From: Bacillus sp. OV166
GTDB lineage: Bacteria; Bacillota; Bacilli; Bacillales; Cytobacillaceae
Length of the DNA stretch: 64,000 bases
NCBI RefSeq assembly: GCF_900177675.1
Contig: NZ_FXWM01000001.1
Coordinates: 2,427,001-2,491,000 of the forward strand
Reading direction: 5' to 3'
In this document: piece by piece, positions 43,021 to 52,690 of the stretch
Layout: every line of letters starts with the position of its first letter
Numbering within the stretch: position 1 is the first letter of the stretch
Notes under the pieces: model-generated
Told to the model about the DNA's origin: nothing
Databases searched by the model: none
What the model saw: the letters and a program-made list of their open reading frames with translations, nothing else
Position numbers and translations under genes: made by a program

Positions 43021-44015
43021 ATTTTCATACACATATTATCCCTGAAAATTTCCCTGATTTTGCGAAAAAGTACCAAAACGACAAGTGGCCAGTCCTCCAG
43101 CCTACTTGCTCTTGCGGTGCTAATATAATGGTAGCTGGGAAGGTTTTTCGAGAAGTGACCGACCAAGTTTGGAGTCCAGAAAAAAGGATTCACGATATGA
43201 ATGTAGAAAATGTAGATATACAAGTTTTATCGCCAATTCCTGTAACGTTTTCCTATTGGGCACCTACAGAGGAAGCGGTAGCTTTGGTTAGATTTCAAAA
43301 TGATTTCATCGCTGAAACAGTCGCCCAGCATCCCACCAAGTTTATTGGTTTAGGGACGGTTCCGCTCCAAAATGTCGAAGAAGCGATTCGTGAACTAGAC
43401 CGCTGTATACATCAACTTGGCTTAAAAGGGATTGAGATTGGCACAAACATTAATGGCAAAAATTTAGACGATGAATCATTAATTGATTTCTTTGCGATGT
43501 GTGAGAAATGGAATGTTCCAATATTTGTTCATCCATGGGAAACACTGGGTGGAGAGCGTTTTTCCTCCCATAACTTAATGTATACGATTGGAATGCCAAG
43601 TGAAACAGCCTTAGCTGCAGCAAGTCTGATCCTAGGAGGTGTCATCGAGAAATTTCCAAATCTTAAAATTTGTTTTTCTCATGGAGGCGGGTCACTTCCT
43701 TACATTCTCCCTAGACTTGATCATGGTTGGAATGTTTGGCCGCATTTGCAGCTCACGGAGCATCCTCCAAGTTTTTATGCCAAGAAATTTTTCTATGATT
43801 CAATCGTAAATAACCCTGTAAATATTAAATTCTTAGTCGAAAAATTTGGTGCTGAACAAGTCATTATGGGATCGGATTACCCATTCTTACTGCGGGAAAC
43901 TCCACCAGGGAAGATTATTGATGACACCTTAACACTAAGCGAAGAACAGAAAAGAGCCATGTTAGGTGAAAATGCACTAAGATTTTTAAATATACCGGTT
44001 AATTTATTAATTTAA
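43005..44015 (+). CDS. nbaD: 2-amino-3-carboxymuconate-6-semialdehyde decarboxylase
   Basis: 336 aa amidohydrolase-superfamily TIM barrel. RVDFHTHIIPENFPDF supplies the first metal HxH, VPIFVHPWE the next His, and MGSDYPF the catalytic Asp; GGGSLPYILPRLDHGW is conserved in ACMSD. It removes CO2 from the dioxygenase product to give 2-aminomuconate semialdehyde. The start (ATG 43005 or 43011) lies inside the dioxygenase gene, so the two are translationally coupled. Confidence 0.92.
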   Translation: MEMRVDFHTHIIPENFPDFAKKYQNDKWPVLQPTCSCGANIMVAGKVFREVTDQVWSPEKRIHDMNVENVDIQVLSPIPVTFSYWAPTEEAVALVRFQNDFIAETVAQHPTKFIGLGTVPLQNVEEAIRELDRCIHQLGLKGIEIGTNINGKNLDDESLIDFFAMCEKWNVPIFVHPWETLGGERFSSHNLMYTIGMPSETALAAASLILGGVIEKFPNLKICFSHGGGSLPYILPRLDHGWNVWPHLQLTEHPPSFYAKKFFYDSIVNNPVNIKFLVEKFGAEQVIMGSDYPFLLRETPPGKIIDDTLTLSEEQKRAMLGENALRFLNIPVNLLI

Positions 44016-44034
44016 TAGGAAATGAGATGAGAAG

Positions 44035-44511
44035 ATGATAGACAAGGTAATCACCCCAGAAGAGAGATTAGAGGAACTTGGATTAAAGCTTCCAGCACTC
44101 CGCCCCGCATCTGGTAATTATGTAAGTTGTGTTCGGACAGGGAATCTTATTTTCACATCAGGACAAGGTACAGATGAATACCGTGGAAAACTTGGTGAAG
44201 ATGTATCGATAGAAGTAGGCTATCAAGCAGCAAGACAATGTATGCTTAATCTATTAGCAGTGGTCAAGAATGAACTGGGTGACCTTAGCAAAGTGAAAAG
44301 GATTGTCAAAATTCTTGGTATGGTCAACAGCTCTCCTGATTTTAAAGACCATCCTAAAGTAATGAATGGATCCTCCGATTTGTTGGTGGAAGTGTTTGGT
44401 GAAAAAGGAAGGCATGCGAGATCAGCAGTAGGGATGTCCCAGTTGCCACACAATAACGCTGTTGAGGTTGAGATGATTGTTGAAGTTGAGGATGGTGATC
44501 TTGGTGAGTAA
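44035..44511 (+). CDS. nbaF: 2-aminomuconate deaminase, RidA/YjgF family
   Basis: 158 aa. LIFTSGQGTDEYRGKLGEDV and HARSAVGMSQLPHNNAVEVEM are the RidA family blocks, the latter with the substrate-binding Arg. RidA-type proteins act as 2-aminomuconate deaminases in 3-hydroxyanthranilate degradation, releasing ammonia. Position between the decarboxylase and the semialdehyde dehydrogenase fits. ATG 44035 after ATGAGATGAGAAG. It overlaps the next start. Confidence 0.88.
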   Translation: MIDKVITPEERLEELGLKLPALRPASGNYVSCVRTGNLIFTSGQGTDEYRGKLGEDVSIEVGYQAARQCMLNLLAVVKNELGDLSKVKRIVKILGMVNSSPDFKDHPKVMNGSSDLLVEVFGEKGRHARSAVGMSQLPHNNAVEVEMIVEVEDGDLGE

Positions 44512-45970
44512 CGTCCTAGAAAAAAAACTTCAAATTAACGATGCCAAGCTGTTTATTAATGGAGAATATGTAAGCGCTCTTTCAGGAGAAACCTTTGACA
44601 CTCTTAATCCATCTACCAATCAAAAATTAGCTGCTGTCGCTAGTGCAAGTGAGCAAGATGTAGAAAGAGCGATACAAGTGGCAAAGCGTACCTATGATAG
44701 TGGTATTTGGAGTAAAATGCCAGTAGAAGAAAGAGCAAAGATCTTGTGCCGAATGGCGGATCTGGTCATGGAACGAGTCGAGGAGTTAGCGCTAATTGAA
44801 ACATTAGATGTGGGTAAGCCCATTAGAGAAAGCAGAGATTTTGATATCCCGCGCGCAGCATCAAACTTAAGATTCTTTGCAGAAATGGCAAAATATATCA
44901 ATCACGAGCATTACGAACAATCCAAGCATATGAGTTATACCAAATACGCTCCTGCAGGTGTAGTAAGCTTAATCATTCCTTGGAATTTACCATTCATGCA
45001 AATGACATGGAAAGCTTCCGCTGCGTTAGCCGCAGGTAATACAGTGATTGTTAAGCCAGCATCCTATACACCACTAAGTGCAGTCATGTTAGGTGAAATT
45101 GCCAACGAAGCAGGATTACCGCCGGGCGTGTTGAATATACTTACAGGTCCAGGTGGAACAGTAGGAACGGCAATGACCACTCATCCATACGTTCGCAGAA
45201 TTTCCTTTGTCGGGGAAAGCTCTACTGGGAAAACGGTTATGAGAAATGCAGCATCACAATTAATTCCAGTATCATTAGAATTAGGTGGAAAATCTGCTAA
45301 TATCGTATTTGAGGATGCTGACTTAGATGAAGCAGTGGCAGGCTCGATTGAAGCAATTTTTAGAAATCAAGGGGAAATCTGTTTAGCAGGTTCTAGATTA
45401 TTAGTCCAAGAATCGGTTTACGATAAATTTCTCGAAAAATTTGTTACAGCAGCAAAGAAAATCAAAGTGGGCGATCCATTGGATGAAACTACGGATATGG
45501 GTGCGCTTATATCCAAAGGTCACCTAGAAACGGTTGAAAACTATGTGCAAATTGGAATTACTGAAGGTGCGAAACTTGCTGTAGGCGGTAAGCGTGTGGC
45601 AGGATTGTCACAAGGAAACTTTTACGAACCCACCGTGCTCTATGATGTAAATAACAAAATGAGAGTCGCACAGGAAGAAATCTTTGGACCGGTATTAGTC
45701 GTCATTCCATTTAAAACGGAAGAGGAAGCCATTCAAATTGCCAACGATTCGATTTATGGTTTGGCAGGAGTCGTTTGGTCAAATGATTTAAGACGAGCTC
45801 ATCGTGTCGCTTCTCAAATCGATTCAGGGTTATTCTGGATCAATTGCTGGTATTATCGTGATTTAAGAACTCCATTTGGAGGATCCAAGGCAAGTGGTAT
45901 CGGCCGAGAAGGTGGACGTCATAGTTTTGAATTCTACACAGAGGCTAAGACGATTACAATGAAATTATAA
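44504..45970 (+). CDS. nbaE: 2-aminomuconate semialdehyde dehydrogenase
   Basis: 488 aa aldehyde dehydrogenase. The N of IIPWNLPFMQMTWK, the SLELGGKSANIVFEDADLD block with catalytic Glu, and NQGEICLAGSRLLVQ with catalytic Cys are intact. It oxidises 2-aminomuconate semialdehyde to 2-aminomuconate with NAD+. GTG 44504 is chosen, overlapping the RidA stop by 8 nt; ATG 44492 and TTG 44477 are in-frame alternatives with poorer spacing. A small hairpin follows it at 45983. Confidence 0.9.
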   Translation: MSNVLEKKLQINDAKLFINGEYVSALSGETFDTLNPSTNQKLAAVASASEQDVERAIQVAKRTYDSGIWSKMPVEERAKILCRMADLVMERVEELALIETLDVGKPIRESRDFDIPRAASNLRFFAEMAKYINHEHYEQSKHMSYTKYAPAGVVSLIIPWNLPFMQMTWKASAALAAGNTVIVKPASYTPLSAVMLGEIANEAGLPPGVLNILTGPGGTVGTAMTTHPYVRRISFVGESSTGKTVMRNAASQLIPVSLELGGKSANIVFEDADLDEAVAGSIEAIFRNQGEICLAGSRLLVQESVYDKFLEKFVTAAKKIKVGDPLDETTDMGALISKGHLETVENYVQIGITEGAKLAVGGKRVAGLSQGNFYEPTVLYDVNNKMRVAQEEIFGPVLVVIPFKTEEEAIQIANDSIYGLAGVVWSNDLRRAHRVASQIDSGLFWINCWYYRDLRTPFGGSKASGIGREGGRHSFEFYTEAKTITMKL

Positions 45971-45982
45971 TATTAAAAGTAA

Positions 45983-46007
45983 AAGGTGGCTGAATGGCCA
46001 CTTTTTA
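45983..46007 (+). terminator. internal terminator-like hairpin
   Basis: GTGGC, loop TGAATG, GCCAC with A-rich and T-rich sides (AAAAG/CTTTTT). It lies inside the operon, where it could lower expression of the last genes or protect the upstream mRNA end. Confidence 0.55.
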
Positions 46008-46041
46008 TCTATTAATATAGAAAAGGAAGGTGTAGGAAAAA

Positions 46042-46821
46042 ATGGGAGTATTAGTAGAAAAGATTGCAAATGAATTAATCGACGCAGAAAATCATCAATA
46101 TTCTGTCGCACCGCTGACGGAGCGCTTTTCCGAATTGTCTGTAAGCGATGCCTATCAAATCCAACTAGAAGTAATCGGTAAAAAGTTAAAAGCAGGAAAT
46201 GAAGTGATCGGGAAAAAGGTTGGGCTTACAAGTAAAGCAATGCAGCAAATGCTTGGAGTCGATGAACCTGATTATGGCCACCTATTAGATGATATGAAAA
46301 TAACTGATGAATCAACAGTGAAAATTGCTGAATTTATCAGTCCGAAGGTTGAAGCGGAAATTGGTTTTATTTTAGAACAAGACTTAGTTGGTCCAAATGT
46401 GAATTATCTAGATGTGTTAATGGCTACCAAATATGTAGTACCTACCATCGAGATTATTGACAGCCGTATTTCTGAATGGAAAATCAAATTGATTGATACA
46501 GTGGCAGATAATGGCTCGTCAGCGAGAGTAGTAGTTGGGAAAAAGCTGAGCACGATTGAAGGCTTGGATTTGCGAACCCAAGGAATGGTCCTTTATAAAA
46601 ATGATGAGCTTGTGGCCACAGGATCTGGAACGGCCGCTCTAGGACACCCCGCCCAAGCCGTCGCATGGTTAGCCAATAAATTACATGAATTTGGGATTAC
46701 ACTAAAAGCAGGTGAGTTAATTCTTCCCGGAGCACTTTCTGGTGCGATTGCAGTAAAAGAAGGCGACACGATACTAGCAAATTTTGGCCCATTAGGTAAT
46801 GTATCTGTAACATTTAAGTAA
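46042..46821 (+). CDS. 2-oxopent-4-enoate hydratase
   Basis: 259 aa of the MhpD/XylJ fold. GKKVGLTSKAMQQMLGVDEP, YGHLLDDM, SPKVEAEIGFIL and ALGHPAQAVAWLANKL are family blocks; VEAEIGF supplies metal-binding Glu residues. Compared with the paralogue at 46868 it has the hydratase-like wording, so it probably hydrates 2-oxopent-4-enoate to 4-hydroxy-2-oxovalerate. ATG 46042 after GGAAGGTGTAGG. Confidence 0.85.
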   Translation: MGVLVEKIANELIDAENHQYSVAPLTERFSELSVSDAYQIQLEVIGKKLKAGNEVIGKKVGLTSKAMQQMLGVDEPDYGHLLDDMKITDESTVKIAEFISPKVEAEIGFILEQDLVGPNVNYLDVLMATKYVVPTIEIIDSRISEWKIKLIDTVADNGSSARVVVGKKLSTIEGLDLRTQGMVLYKNDELVATGSGTAALGHPAQAVAWLANKLHEFGITLKAGELILPGALSGAIAVKEGDTILANFGPLGNVSVTFK

Positions 46822-46867
46822 GTAAGTTTTTTCTCGAATAAAAATTATTAAAAGTGGAGGTTCCATT

Positions 46868-47659
46868 ATGACAATATTGCAGGGAACAGAACAAGAAATC
46901 GTAGACTACCTATTAGCTGCAGAAAAGGAAAAGCGGGAAGTCGAAAAAATCACCACTAGTTACCCTGATTTAACATTTAAGCATGCTTATGAAATACAAC
47001 AAAAATTAATTGAGCAAAAAGAACAGGAGGGGCTTCGCCGAATTGGAGTGAAACTCGGTTTAACAAGTAAGGCAAAGCAAGAGATGATGGGTGTCCATGA
47101 AGCAATCTACGGTTATTTAATGAATGATATGCTTGTACCGGAATGGGAACCAGTCCAATTTAGCAGTTTAATTCATCCCAAAGCAGAGCCGGAAATTGCT
47201 TTCTTGATTAATGAAGACATCCAAGGAATTAATGTTACAGCCGAAGATATTTTAAAGGTGACGAAATATGTAGCACCAGCGATCGAAATTATTGATAGCC
47301 GTTACTTAGACTTCAAGTTTACTCTCGTAGACGTCGTTGCGGATAACTGTTCTTCCTCCAAATTTATAGTAGGGAACAAATGGGTATCGCCGGATGCTCT
47401 AAACCTGAAAGAAATTGGCGTATACATGTCTAAGAATTCAGAGGTTGCGACAACTGGGACCAGTGCTGCCGTATTAGGAGATCCAGCTGCTGCTGTTGCA
47501 TGGGCTGTAAACAAGCTCGGAGAAACAGGAAGGGGATTAAAGAAAGGTGAAATCGTTCTTAGCGGTGCGATAACGGAGGCAATTAGCTTTCAACCCGGTG
47601 ATACGATTTTGGCACAATTTGCAGATCTAGGCAGTGTCTCATTCTCCTGCAAATCATAG
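46868..47659 (+). CDS. 4-oxalocrotonate decarboxylase
   Basis: 263 aa paralogue of the hydratase. [49 protein letters not shown] and [18 protein letters not shown] match the XylI/DmpH branch. It decarboxylates 2-oxohex-3-enedioate to 2-oxopent-4-enoate, and in the classic pathways forms a complex with the hydratase encoded just upstream. ATG 46868 after AGTGGAGG. Confidence 0.85.
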   Translation: MTILQGTEQEIVDYLLAAEKEKREVEKITTSYPDLTFKHAYEIQQKLIEQKEQEGLRRIGVKLGLTSKAKQEMMGVHEAIYGYLMNDMLVPEWEPVQFSSLIHPKAEPEIAFLINEDIQGINVTAEDILKVTKYVAPAIEIIDSRYLDFKFTLVDVVADNCSSSKFIVGNKWVSPDALNLKEIGVYMSKNSEVATTGTSAAVLGDPAAAVAWAVNKLGETGRGLKKGEIVLSGAITEAISFQPGDTILAQFADLGSVSFSCKS

Positions 47660-47709
47660 CTTCCCTTCACGCCCTAACTAAAATGACACAAGATTCGAGG
47701 AGGAATACG

Positions 47710-48981
47710 ATGCTTTACACTTTAGAGTATGCAAAACAATTGGATCAAGAAGATATACTTAACAGATTTCGAGAAGAATTTTACATAAAGCCGAATTCCA
47801 TTTATATGGACGGGAATTCATTGGGGCTGCTTTCGAAAAGAGCAGAACGGACGCTGTTGGAGTCCTTAAATGATTGGAAAGAGCATGGAATTGACGGTTG
47901 GACGAATGGGAACCACCCTTGGTTCTTTTTATCGGAAAAATTAGGAGAGATGATGGCTCCTCTAGTAGGTGGTTCAGCAAATGAAGTGATTGTAACAGGT
48001 TCCACAACTGTCAATTTGCATCAGTTAGTTGCTACTTTTTATAAGCCAGAAGGGACAAGGACTAAAATTTTGGCTGACGAATTAACCTTTCCATCAGATA
48101 TTTATGCACTTCAAAGTCAGCTGCGTATTCATGGATTTGATCCCGATACACATCTTATTCGTGTAAAAAGTCGGGATGGTCGCTTTTTAGAGGAAGAAGA
48201 TATTATCGAAGCGATGACTGATGAAATTGCGATTATCATTTTGCCAACAGTACTCTATCGAAGCGGCCAAATCTTGGATATGAAGCTTCTGACAGCTGAA
48301 GCGAACAGAAGAGGGATATTAATCGGTTTTGATGGATGTCATTCGATCGGAGCAATTCCGCATTCGTTTAGTGAATGGGGTGTAGATTTTGCCTATTGGT
48401 GCAATTATAAACATTTAAATGGTGGTCCAGGTAGTGTTGGAGGTTTATATGTGAATTCTAAACATTTTGGAACAGCCCCTGGTCTTGCTGGCTGGTTTGG
48501 TTCGAAAAAAGAGAAACAATTTGATATGGAGCACGCTTTAACACCGGCTGATTCAGCAGGAGCCTATCAGATTGGAACACCACATGTGCTTAGTCTCGCC
48601 CCTTTACTTGGTGCGTTGGAGATTTTTGCAGAAGCAGGAATTGAAAATATTCGCGCCAAGTCATTAAATATCAATCAATATTTAATGGATTTAATTAACC
48701 AAGAGCTGCATGACTTCGGATTCACGATTGGAAATCCTAGCGACGATATCCGTAGGGGTGGTCATGTAAGTTTAGAGCATGAAGAAGCTGCACGTATTTG
48801 CAAAGCGTTGAAAGAAAATGGTGTCATACCTGATTTCCGTGCTCCAAACATCATACGTCTTGCGCCAGTTGCACTTTATACCTCGTATACAGAGGTTTGG
48901 GAAGTGGTCCAAATTCTTAAGAAAATTATGACTGAAAAGCAATATGAAAAGTTTAAGAATGAACGAGAAGTTGTTGCTTAA
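47710..48981 (+). CDS. kynU: kynureninase
   Basis: 423 aa PLP enzyme. [22 protein letters not shown] start (here [18 protein letters not shown]), [20 protein letters not shown] and the PLP Lys in [14 protein letters not shown] identify it. It splits kynurenine into anthranilate and alanine, feeding the anthranilate oxygenase. ATG 47710 follows GAGGAGGA by 6 nt; an ATG 27 nt earlier in frame has none. Confidence 0.94.
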   Translation: MLYTLEYAKQLDQEDILNRFREEFYIKPNSIYMDGNSLGLLSKRAERTLLESLNDWKEHGIDGWTNGNHPWFFLSEKLGEMMAPLVGGSANEVIVTGSTTVNLHQLVATFYKPEGTRTKILADELTFPSDIYALQSQLRIHGFDPDTHLIRVKSRDGRFLEEEDIIEAMTDEIAIIILPTVLYRSGQILDMKLLTAEANRRGILIGFDGCHSIGAIPHSFSEWGVDFAYWCNYKHLNGGPGSVGGLYVNSKHFGTAPGLAGWFGSKKEKQFDMEHALTPADSAGAYQIGTPHVLSLAPLLGALEIFAEAGIENIRAKSLNINQYLMDLINQELHDFGFTIGNPSDDIRRGGHVSLEHEEAARICKALKENGVIPDFRAPNIIRLAPVALYTSYTEVWEVVQILKKIMTEKQYEKFKNEREVVA

Positions 48982-49005
48982 CCTAATGGAACGAGGAGGA
49001 ATTAT

Positions 49006-50433
49006 ATGGCGAACAATAAAACTCATTTAAATAATGGAAATGGTTCAGAAAATGGGTTGAAGCGTGAATTAAAAACAAATCAACTGACAATGATAGCCAT
49101 GGGATGTGCGATTGGAACGGGCCTTTTCCTAGGTAGTGGACTTGCCATTAGTACAGCTGGTCCTAGTGTATTAATCAGTTATGCCATTGGTGCTTTCATT
49201 GTCTTACTTTTAATGGGATGTTTATCAGAAATGACTGTTGCCCATCCAACATCAGGGTCGTTTGGTACTATTTCTGAGAAATATATTAGCCCGTTCGCTG
49301 GTTATCTTGTCCGCTATTCCTATTGGATTGCAAACGTACTTGCTGTTGGGGTAGAGGTAAGTGCAATTGCGGTATATATGAAGTTCTGGTTTCCTGATGT
49401 ACCTGGGTTTGTTTGGATCTTATTGTTCGCGGCTGTATTGATTTATGTAAATGCAACAAGTGTTAATACTTTTGCCACATTTGAGTATTGGTTCTCGATG
49501 ATCAAAATCAGTGCAATCGTTGGGTTTATTCTTCTTGGGGCTTACGTTTTCTTTGGAGGCTCGGCTAAGCCAGAAATGGGACCTGAGAACTTTGTCAATG
49601 CTGGAGGCTTCCTACCGTTCGGCTGGTGGGGAATGTGGGTGGCTATCTTTATATCTTTATTTAGCTTTCTAGGAACAGAATTGATTGCAGTAACAGCTGG
49701 GGAAGCGAAGGATCCTGATGTAGCGGTACCTAAAGCACTGAAAGCAACTGTCTTCCGTTTATCAACATTTTATATTATTACTCTTGGCATCATGCTAATG
49801 ATTGTTCCTTGGAAATCAGCAGGAGTGGAAGAAAGTCCTTTCGTAAAGGTTATGGAACTCTTAAATATCCCAGGTGCAAGTGGAATAATGAATTTTATTA
49901 TTTTAACCGCTGCCCTGTCAGCAATGAACAGTCAGTTATATGCTTCAACTCGGATGATGTTTTCACTATCACGAGGAAATTATGCACCAGCCTTTTTAGG
50001 TAAATTAAGCAAACAAGGGGTACCTTTAAGCGCTCTTGCTATATCTACACTCGGTATTTTTCTTGCGGCAGCCGTAAATGCATTATTACCAGAATCGTCT
50101 TACGCATTTATGATGGGGATTTCCATGTTTGGTGCGATATTCACGTGGTTTATGGTGTTTGTTTCTCATTTGTTTTTCCGAAAAAAGTGGGAGAAGGCAG
50201 GCGGCCGGAAATTGCCAGTTAAAATGCTTGGTTTTCCATATTTGACGATTTTAGGAGCGGTACTTCTACTGAGTTTAATGATCACCACATGGTTTACAGG
50301 TTTTAAAATCATGCTTCAATTCGGTATTCCTTGGTTACTGTTTTTATCTGCTGCCTACTTTATTTTTAATAAAAGAAGAAACAATCCTGAAAAGAACGAG
50401 TCAGATGCAGTTCTTAACAAAAAGGTAAATTAA
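49006..50433 (+). CDS. APC-family amino acid permease, probably for tryptophan or kynurenine
   Basis: 475 aa, 12 helices, AAT branch. KRELKTNQLTMIAMGCAIGT, GLFLGSGLAISTAGPSV and SFLGTELIAVTAGEA are the conserved substrate and Na+/H+ site segments. It lies between kynU and kynA and is cotranscribed (ATG 49006 after GAGGAGGAA), so import of tryptophan or kynurenine is likely. It is only distantly similar to the CycA-type protein at 2340. Confidence 0.85.
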   Translation: MANNKTHLNNGNGSENGLKRELKTNQLTMIAMGCAIGTGLFLGSGLAISTAGPSVLISYAIGAFIVLLLMGCLSEMTVAHPTSGSFGTISEKYISPFAGYLVRYSYWIANVLAVGVEVSAIAVYMKFWFPDVPGFVWILLFAAVLIYVNATSVNTFATFEYWFSMIKISAIVGFILLGAYVFFGGSAKPEMGPENFVNAGGFLPFGWWGMWVAIFISLFSFLGTELIAVTAGEAKDPDVAVPKALKATVFRLSTFYIITLGIMLMIVPWKSAGVEESPFVKVMELLNIPGASGIMNFIILTAALSAMNSQLYASTRMMFSLSRGNYAPAFLGKLSKQGVPLSALAISTLGIFLAAAVNALLPESSYAFMMGISMFGAIFTWFMVFVSHLFFRKKWEKAGGRKLPVKMLGFPYLTILGAVLLLSLMITTWFTGFKIMLQFGIPWLLFLSAAYFIFNKRRNNPEKNESDAVLNKKVN

Positions 50434-50489
50434 CGTGTTAAATACTCATAAATAACTTAACTACAATAGAATGATGGAGGTCTAATAGA

Positions 50490-51338
50490 ATGAATTCACA
50501 AGAAAAAAACACAAACCCTGGGCTTGAGAAAGAGATTCAAACAGATTTTCAAAAAGCGATGTCATACGGGGATTATCTCCATCTTGATAAAATCTTATCC
50601 AGTCAGCATCGGCAGTCCGATCACCATGATGAAATGTTATTTATCGTTATCCATCAAGCCAGTGAATTATGGATGAAATTAATCATTCATGAATTGACAG
50701 CGGCAATTAAGTATATACAAAACAACGATTTAGAGCCATCATTCAAAATACTGTCGCGTGTTTCAAGAATACAACAGCAATTAATTCAGTCTTGGAGTGT
50801 TCTTTCTACTTTGACACCTGCTGAATACTTGGAGTTTCGGGATAAATTGGGTCAATCGTCAGGGTTCCAGTCTTACCAGAACCGTTTGATTGAATTTGCC
50901 TTAGGAAACAAAAATGTCCATACCTTAGCAGTCTATCAACATCAAACCGAGCTATACGAAAAAATGCAAGCGGCCCTGCATCAACCAAGTATTTATGATG
51001 CCGCGATACAGGCACTCGTTGCACGCGGATTACCTGTTGATCATGAGGTTCGCCATCGGGATTTGTCTAAAAACTATGAGCCGAATGCAAGCGTCGAAGA
51101 AGCATGGCTAACCGTCTATCGAAATGTTGATCAATACTGGGATTTATACGAGTTAGCGGAGAAGTTAGTTGATATTGGCAATCAACAGCAATTATGGCGT
51201 TTTAATCACATGAGTACGGTGGAAAGAATCATTGGTCATAAGCAGGGGACAGGTGGGTCGTCTGGTGTGACCTATTTAAAAAGAGTACTAGACCAACAAT
51301 TTTTCCCAGAGCTTTGGAGTTTAAGAACGAAGCTTTAG
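50490..51338 (+). CDS. kynA: tryptophan 2,3-dioxygenase
   Basis: 282 aa heme enzyme. [34 protein letters not shown] and [19 protein letters not shown] are the N-terminal blocks; [20 protein letters not shown] contains the heme-side His and the substrate loop. It converts tryptophan to N-formylkynurenine. ATG 50490 after ATGGAGG. Last gene of the block. Its 3' 250 bases and terminator are repeated in decayed form at 51661-51967. Confidence 0.95.
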   Translation: MNSQEKNTNPGLEKEIQTDFQKAMSYGDYLHLDKILSSQHRQSDHHDEMLFIVIHQASELWMKLIIHELTAAIKYIQNNDLEPSFKILSRVSRIQQQLIQSWSVLSTLTPAEYLEFRDKLGQSSGFQSYQNRLIEFALGNKNVHTLAVYQHQTELYEKMQAALHQPSIYDAAIQALVARGLPVDHEVRHRDLSKNYEPNASVEEAWLTVYRNVDQYWDLYELAEKLVDIGNQQQLWRFNHMSTVERIIGHKQGTGGSSGVTYLKRVLDQQFFPELWSLRTKL

Positions 51339-51359
51339 TTTGAATAGTGTTGGGATACA

Positions 51360-51398
51360 AAAGGCCGCAAACCTAGTTATAAGGTTTGTGGTCTTTTC
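51360..51398 (+). terminator. Rho-independent terminator after kynA
   Basis: GGCCGCAAACCT pairs with AAGGTTTGTGGTC across a short loop, followed by TTTT. Confidence 0.8.
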
Positions 51399-51660
51399 AT
51401 ACGTTTATTTTAACCCTCCAGGGGAGGCAGGACCCTGCCCACCGCAATGGTATTCTCAAGGTTTAGTTGGAGGTTTTAAAAACCATTGTTTTTATCAACC
51501 AAGTCAACAAGATTGTCCAAATGTATTTAATGGGTAAATTTAAAAATTTGTTATATCTTTTTCATGAAAAAAATTATGGTTCAGCTAAGGGGCATTACTG
51601 AAAAAAAGTTGCTGGGTCGTGATTAGAAGTTTTATAGTTTTTTACTCAAACACAGATTTC
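51398..51660. other. unassigned spacer between kynA and its duplicated tail
   Basis: A 49-codon open stretch ends at 51537 with Pro/Cys-rich wording (NPPGEAGPCPPQWYSQ). It lacks a ribosome binding site, so I do not call it a gene. CAATGGT near 51444 and ACCATTG near 51482 form a loose inverted repeat. Nothing else is recognised. Confidence 0.4.
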
Positions 51661-51967
51661 CAGTGTTGAAGAAGCATAGCAAACAAGTATAACGCTATGT
51701 AAATCAATAATTGGATCTATACGAGTTGGCAGAGAAGTTAGTCGATATTGGCAATCAATAGCAATTATGGCGTTTTAATCATATGAGTACGGTGGAAAGA
51801 ATCATTGGTCATAAACTGGTGACAGGTGGGTCGTCTGGAGTGACCTATTAAAAAGAGTACTTGACCAACAATTTTTCCCAGAGCTTTGGAGTTTAAGTAC
51901 GAAGTTATAGATTGAAAAGTGTTGGGATACAAAAGCTGCAAAACCTTGATAGGTATTGCGGTTTTTT
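51661..51967 (+). pseudogene. decayed duplicate of the kynA 3' end and terminator
   Basis: This segment aligns base for base, with scattered changes, to 51091-51397. Shared stretches include GGAGAAGTTAGT-type sequence, ATGAGTACGGTGGAAAGAAT and TGTTGGGATACAAAA. A Gln codon has become TAG (AATCAATAGCAA) and one T of a CTATTTAAAAAG run is lost, so the frame is broken. The copied terminator hairpin is also recognisable (51946-51967). It arose by partial tandem duplication about 570 bp downstream of the original. Confidence 0.9.
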
Positions 51968-52129
51968 TCATTGTTTTTTTAGGTTTAAAATAAAGTAAAG
52001 AATGGGAGCAACAGTCAATTGGGTTGTTGCTCTTTTAAGTATCTGCAGGTTTGCAGATGCTTTTTTGGGGGTTAGTAAAGAAAGACAAAAAATGTATGCA
52101 TTAGAACCAGAATAATAAAAATGCTCAAT

Positions 52130-52672
52130 TTATGAATAGAGAGCAATCCCTACTAATCCAGAAAGTACAATAATATAGGCGGGATGCCAGTTGAATTTTA
52201 GAAGAGCTACAAGTGACAATCCAAAGACAAGTAATAGGCTTAATATATGCCATGTAAAATGGAGACTTATAATGTTATTTGAAAGTGCAAACCTAACGGC
52301 TGCATAAAAAATTAAACTAGTGACAATCGGTCTTAACCCATAAAACATTGATTTTACAATTGGATAATGATTTAACTTAAGAAAACAGGTTGCTACAATA
52401 AGAACCAGAATGATAGATGGAAGCAAGATTCCTAAGGCAGAAATGATAGAACCCGTAATTCCAGCTGTTGAATACCCAACAAGAATAGCACAATTTGTTG
52501 CAATTGGACCAGGTGACATACCTGCGACGGCTATAACGTTTGTAAACTCTTGAGTTGTCATCCATCCATGCTTAATCACCTCTAGCTCTATGACCGGCAT
52601 GATAGCGTATCCTCCACCAAAAGAAATTAAACCAACGACAAAAAACATTTTGAATAGTGCCCACAATATCAT
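52130..52672 (-). CDS. chromate transporter, second CHR subunit
   Basis: 180 aa single CHR domain, about five to six helices. LISFGGGYAIMPVIELEVI and VIAVAGMSPGPIATNCAILVGY are the conserved CHR-family motifs. It pairs with the gene 18 nt upstream to make a split two-subunit (short-chain) ChrA. Such pairs export chromate in Bacillus subtilis (ywrB/ywrA); the native substrate may be another oxyanion. A ribosome binding site AAGGGAT precedes ATG 52672. Confidence 0.88.
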   Translation of the reverse strand: MILWALFKMFFVVGLISFGGGYAIMPVIELEVIKHGWMTTQEFTNVIAVAGMSPGPIATNCAILVGYSTAGITGSIISALGILLPSIILVLIVATCFLKLNHYPIVKSMFYGLRPIVTSLIFYAAVRFALSNNIISLHFTWHILSLLLVFGLSLVALLKFNWHPAYIIVLSGLVGIALYS

Positions 52673-52690
52673 TGTTTTTATCCCTTCATT

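Noticed and set aside
51340..51537. 65-codon frame after kynA with a Pro/Cys-rich segment
   Set aside because: Runs through the kynA terminator, lacks a ribosome binding site and matches no family I know.
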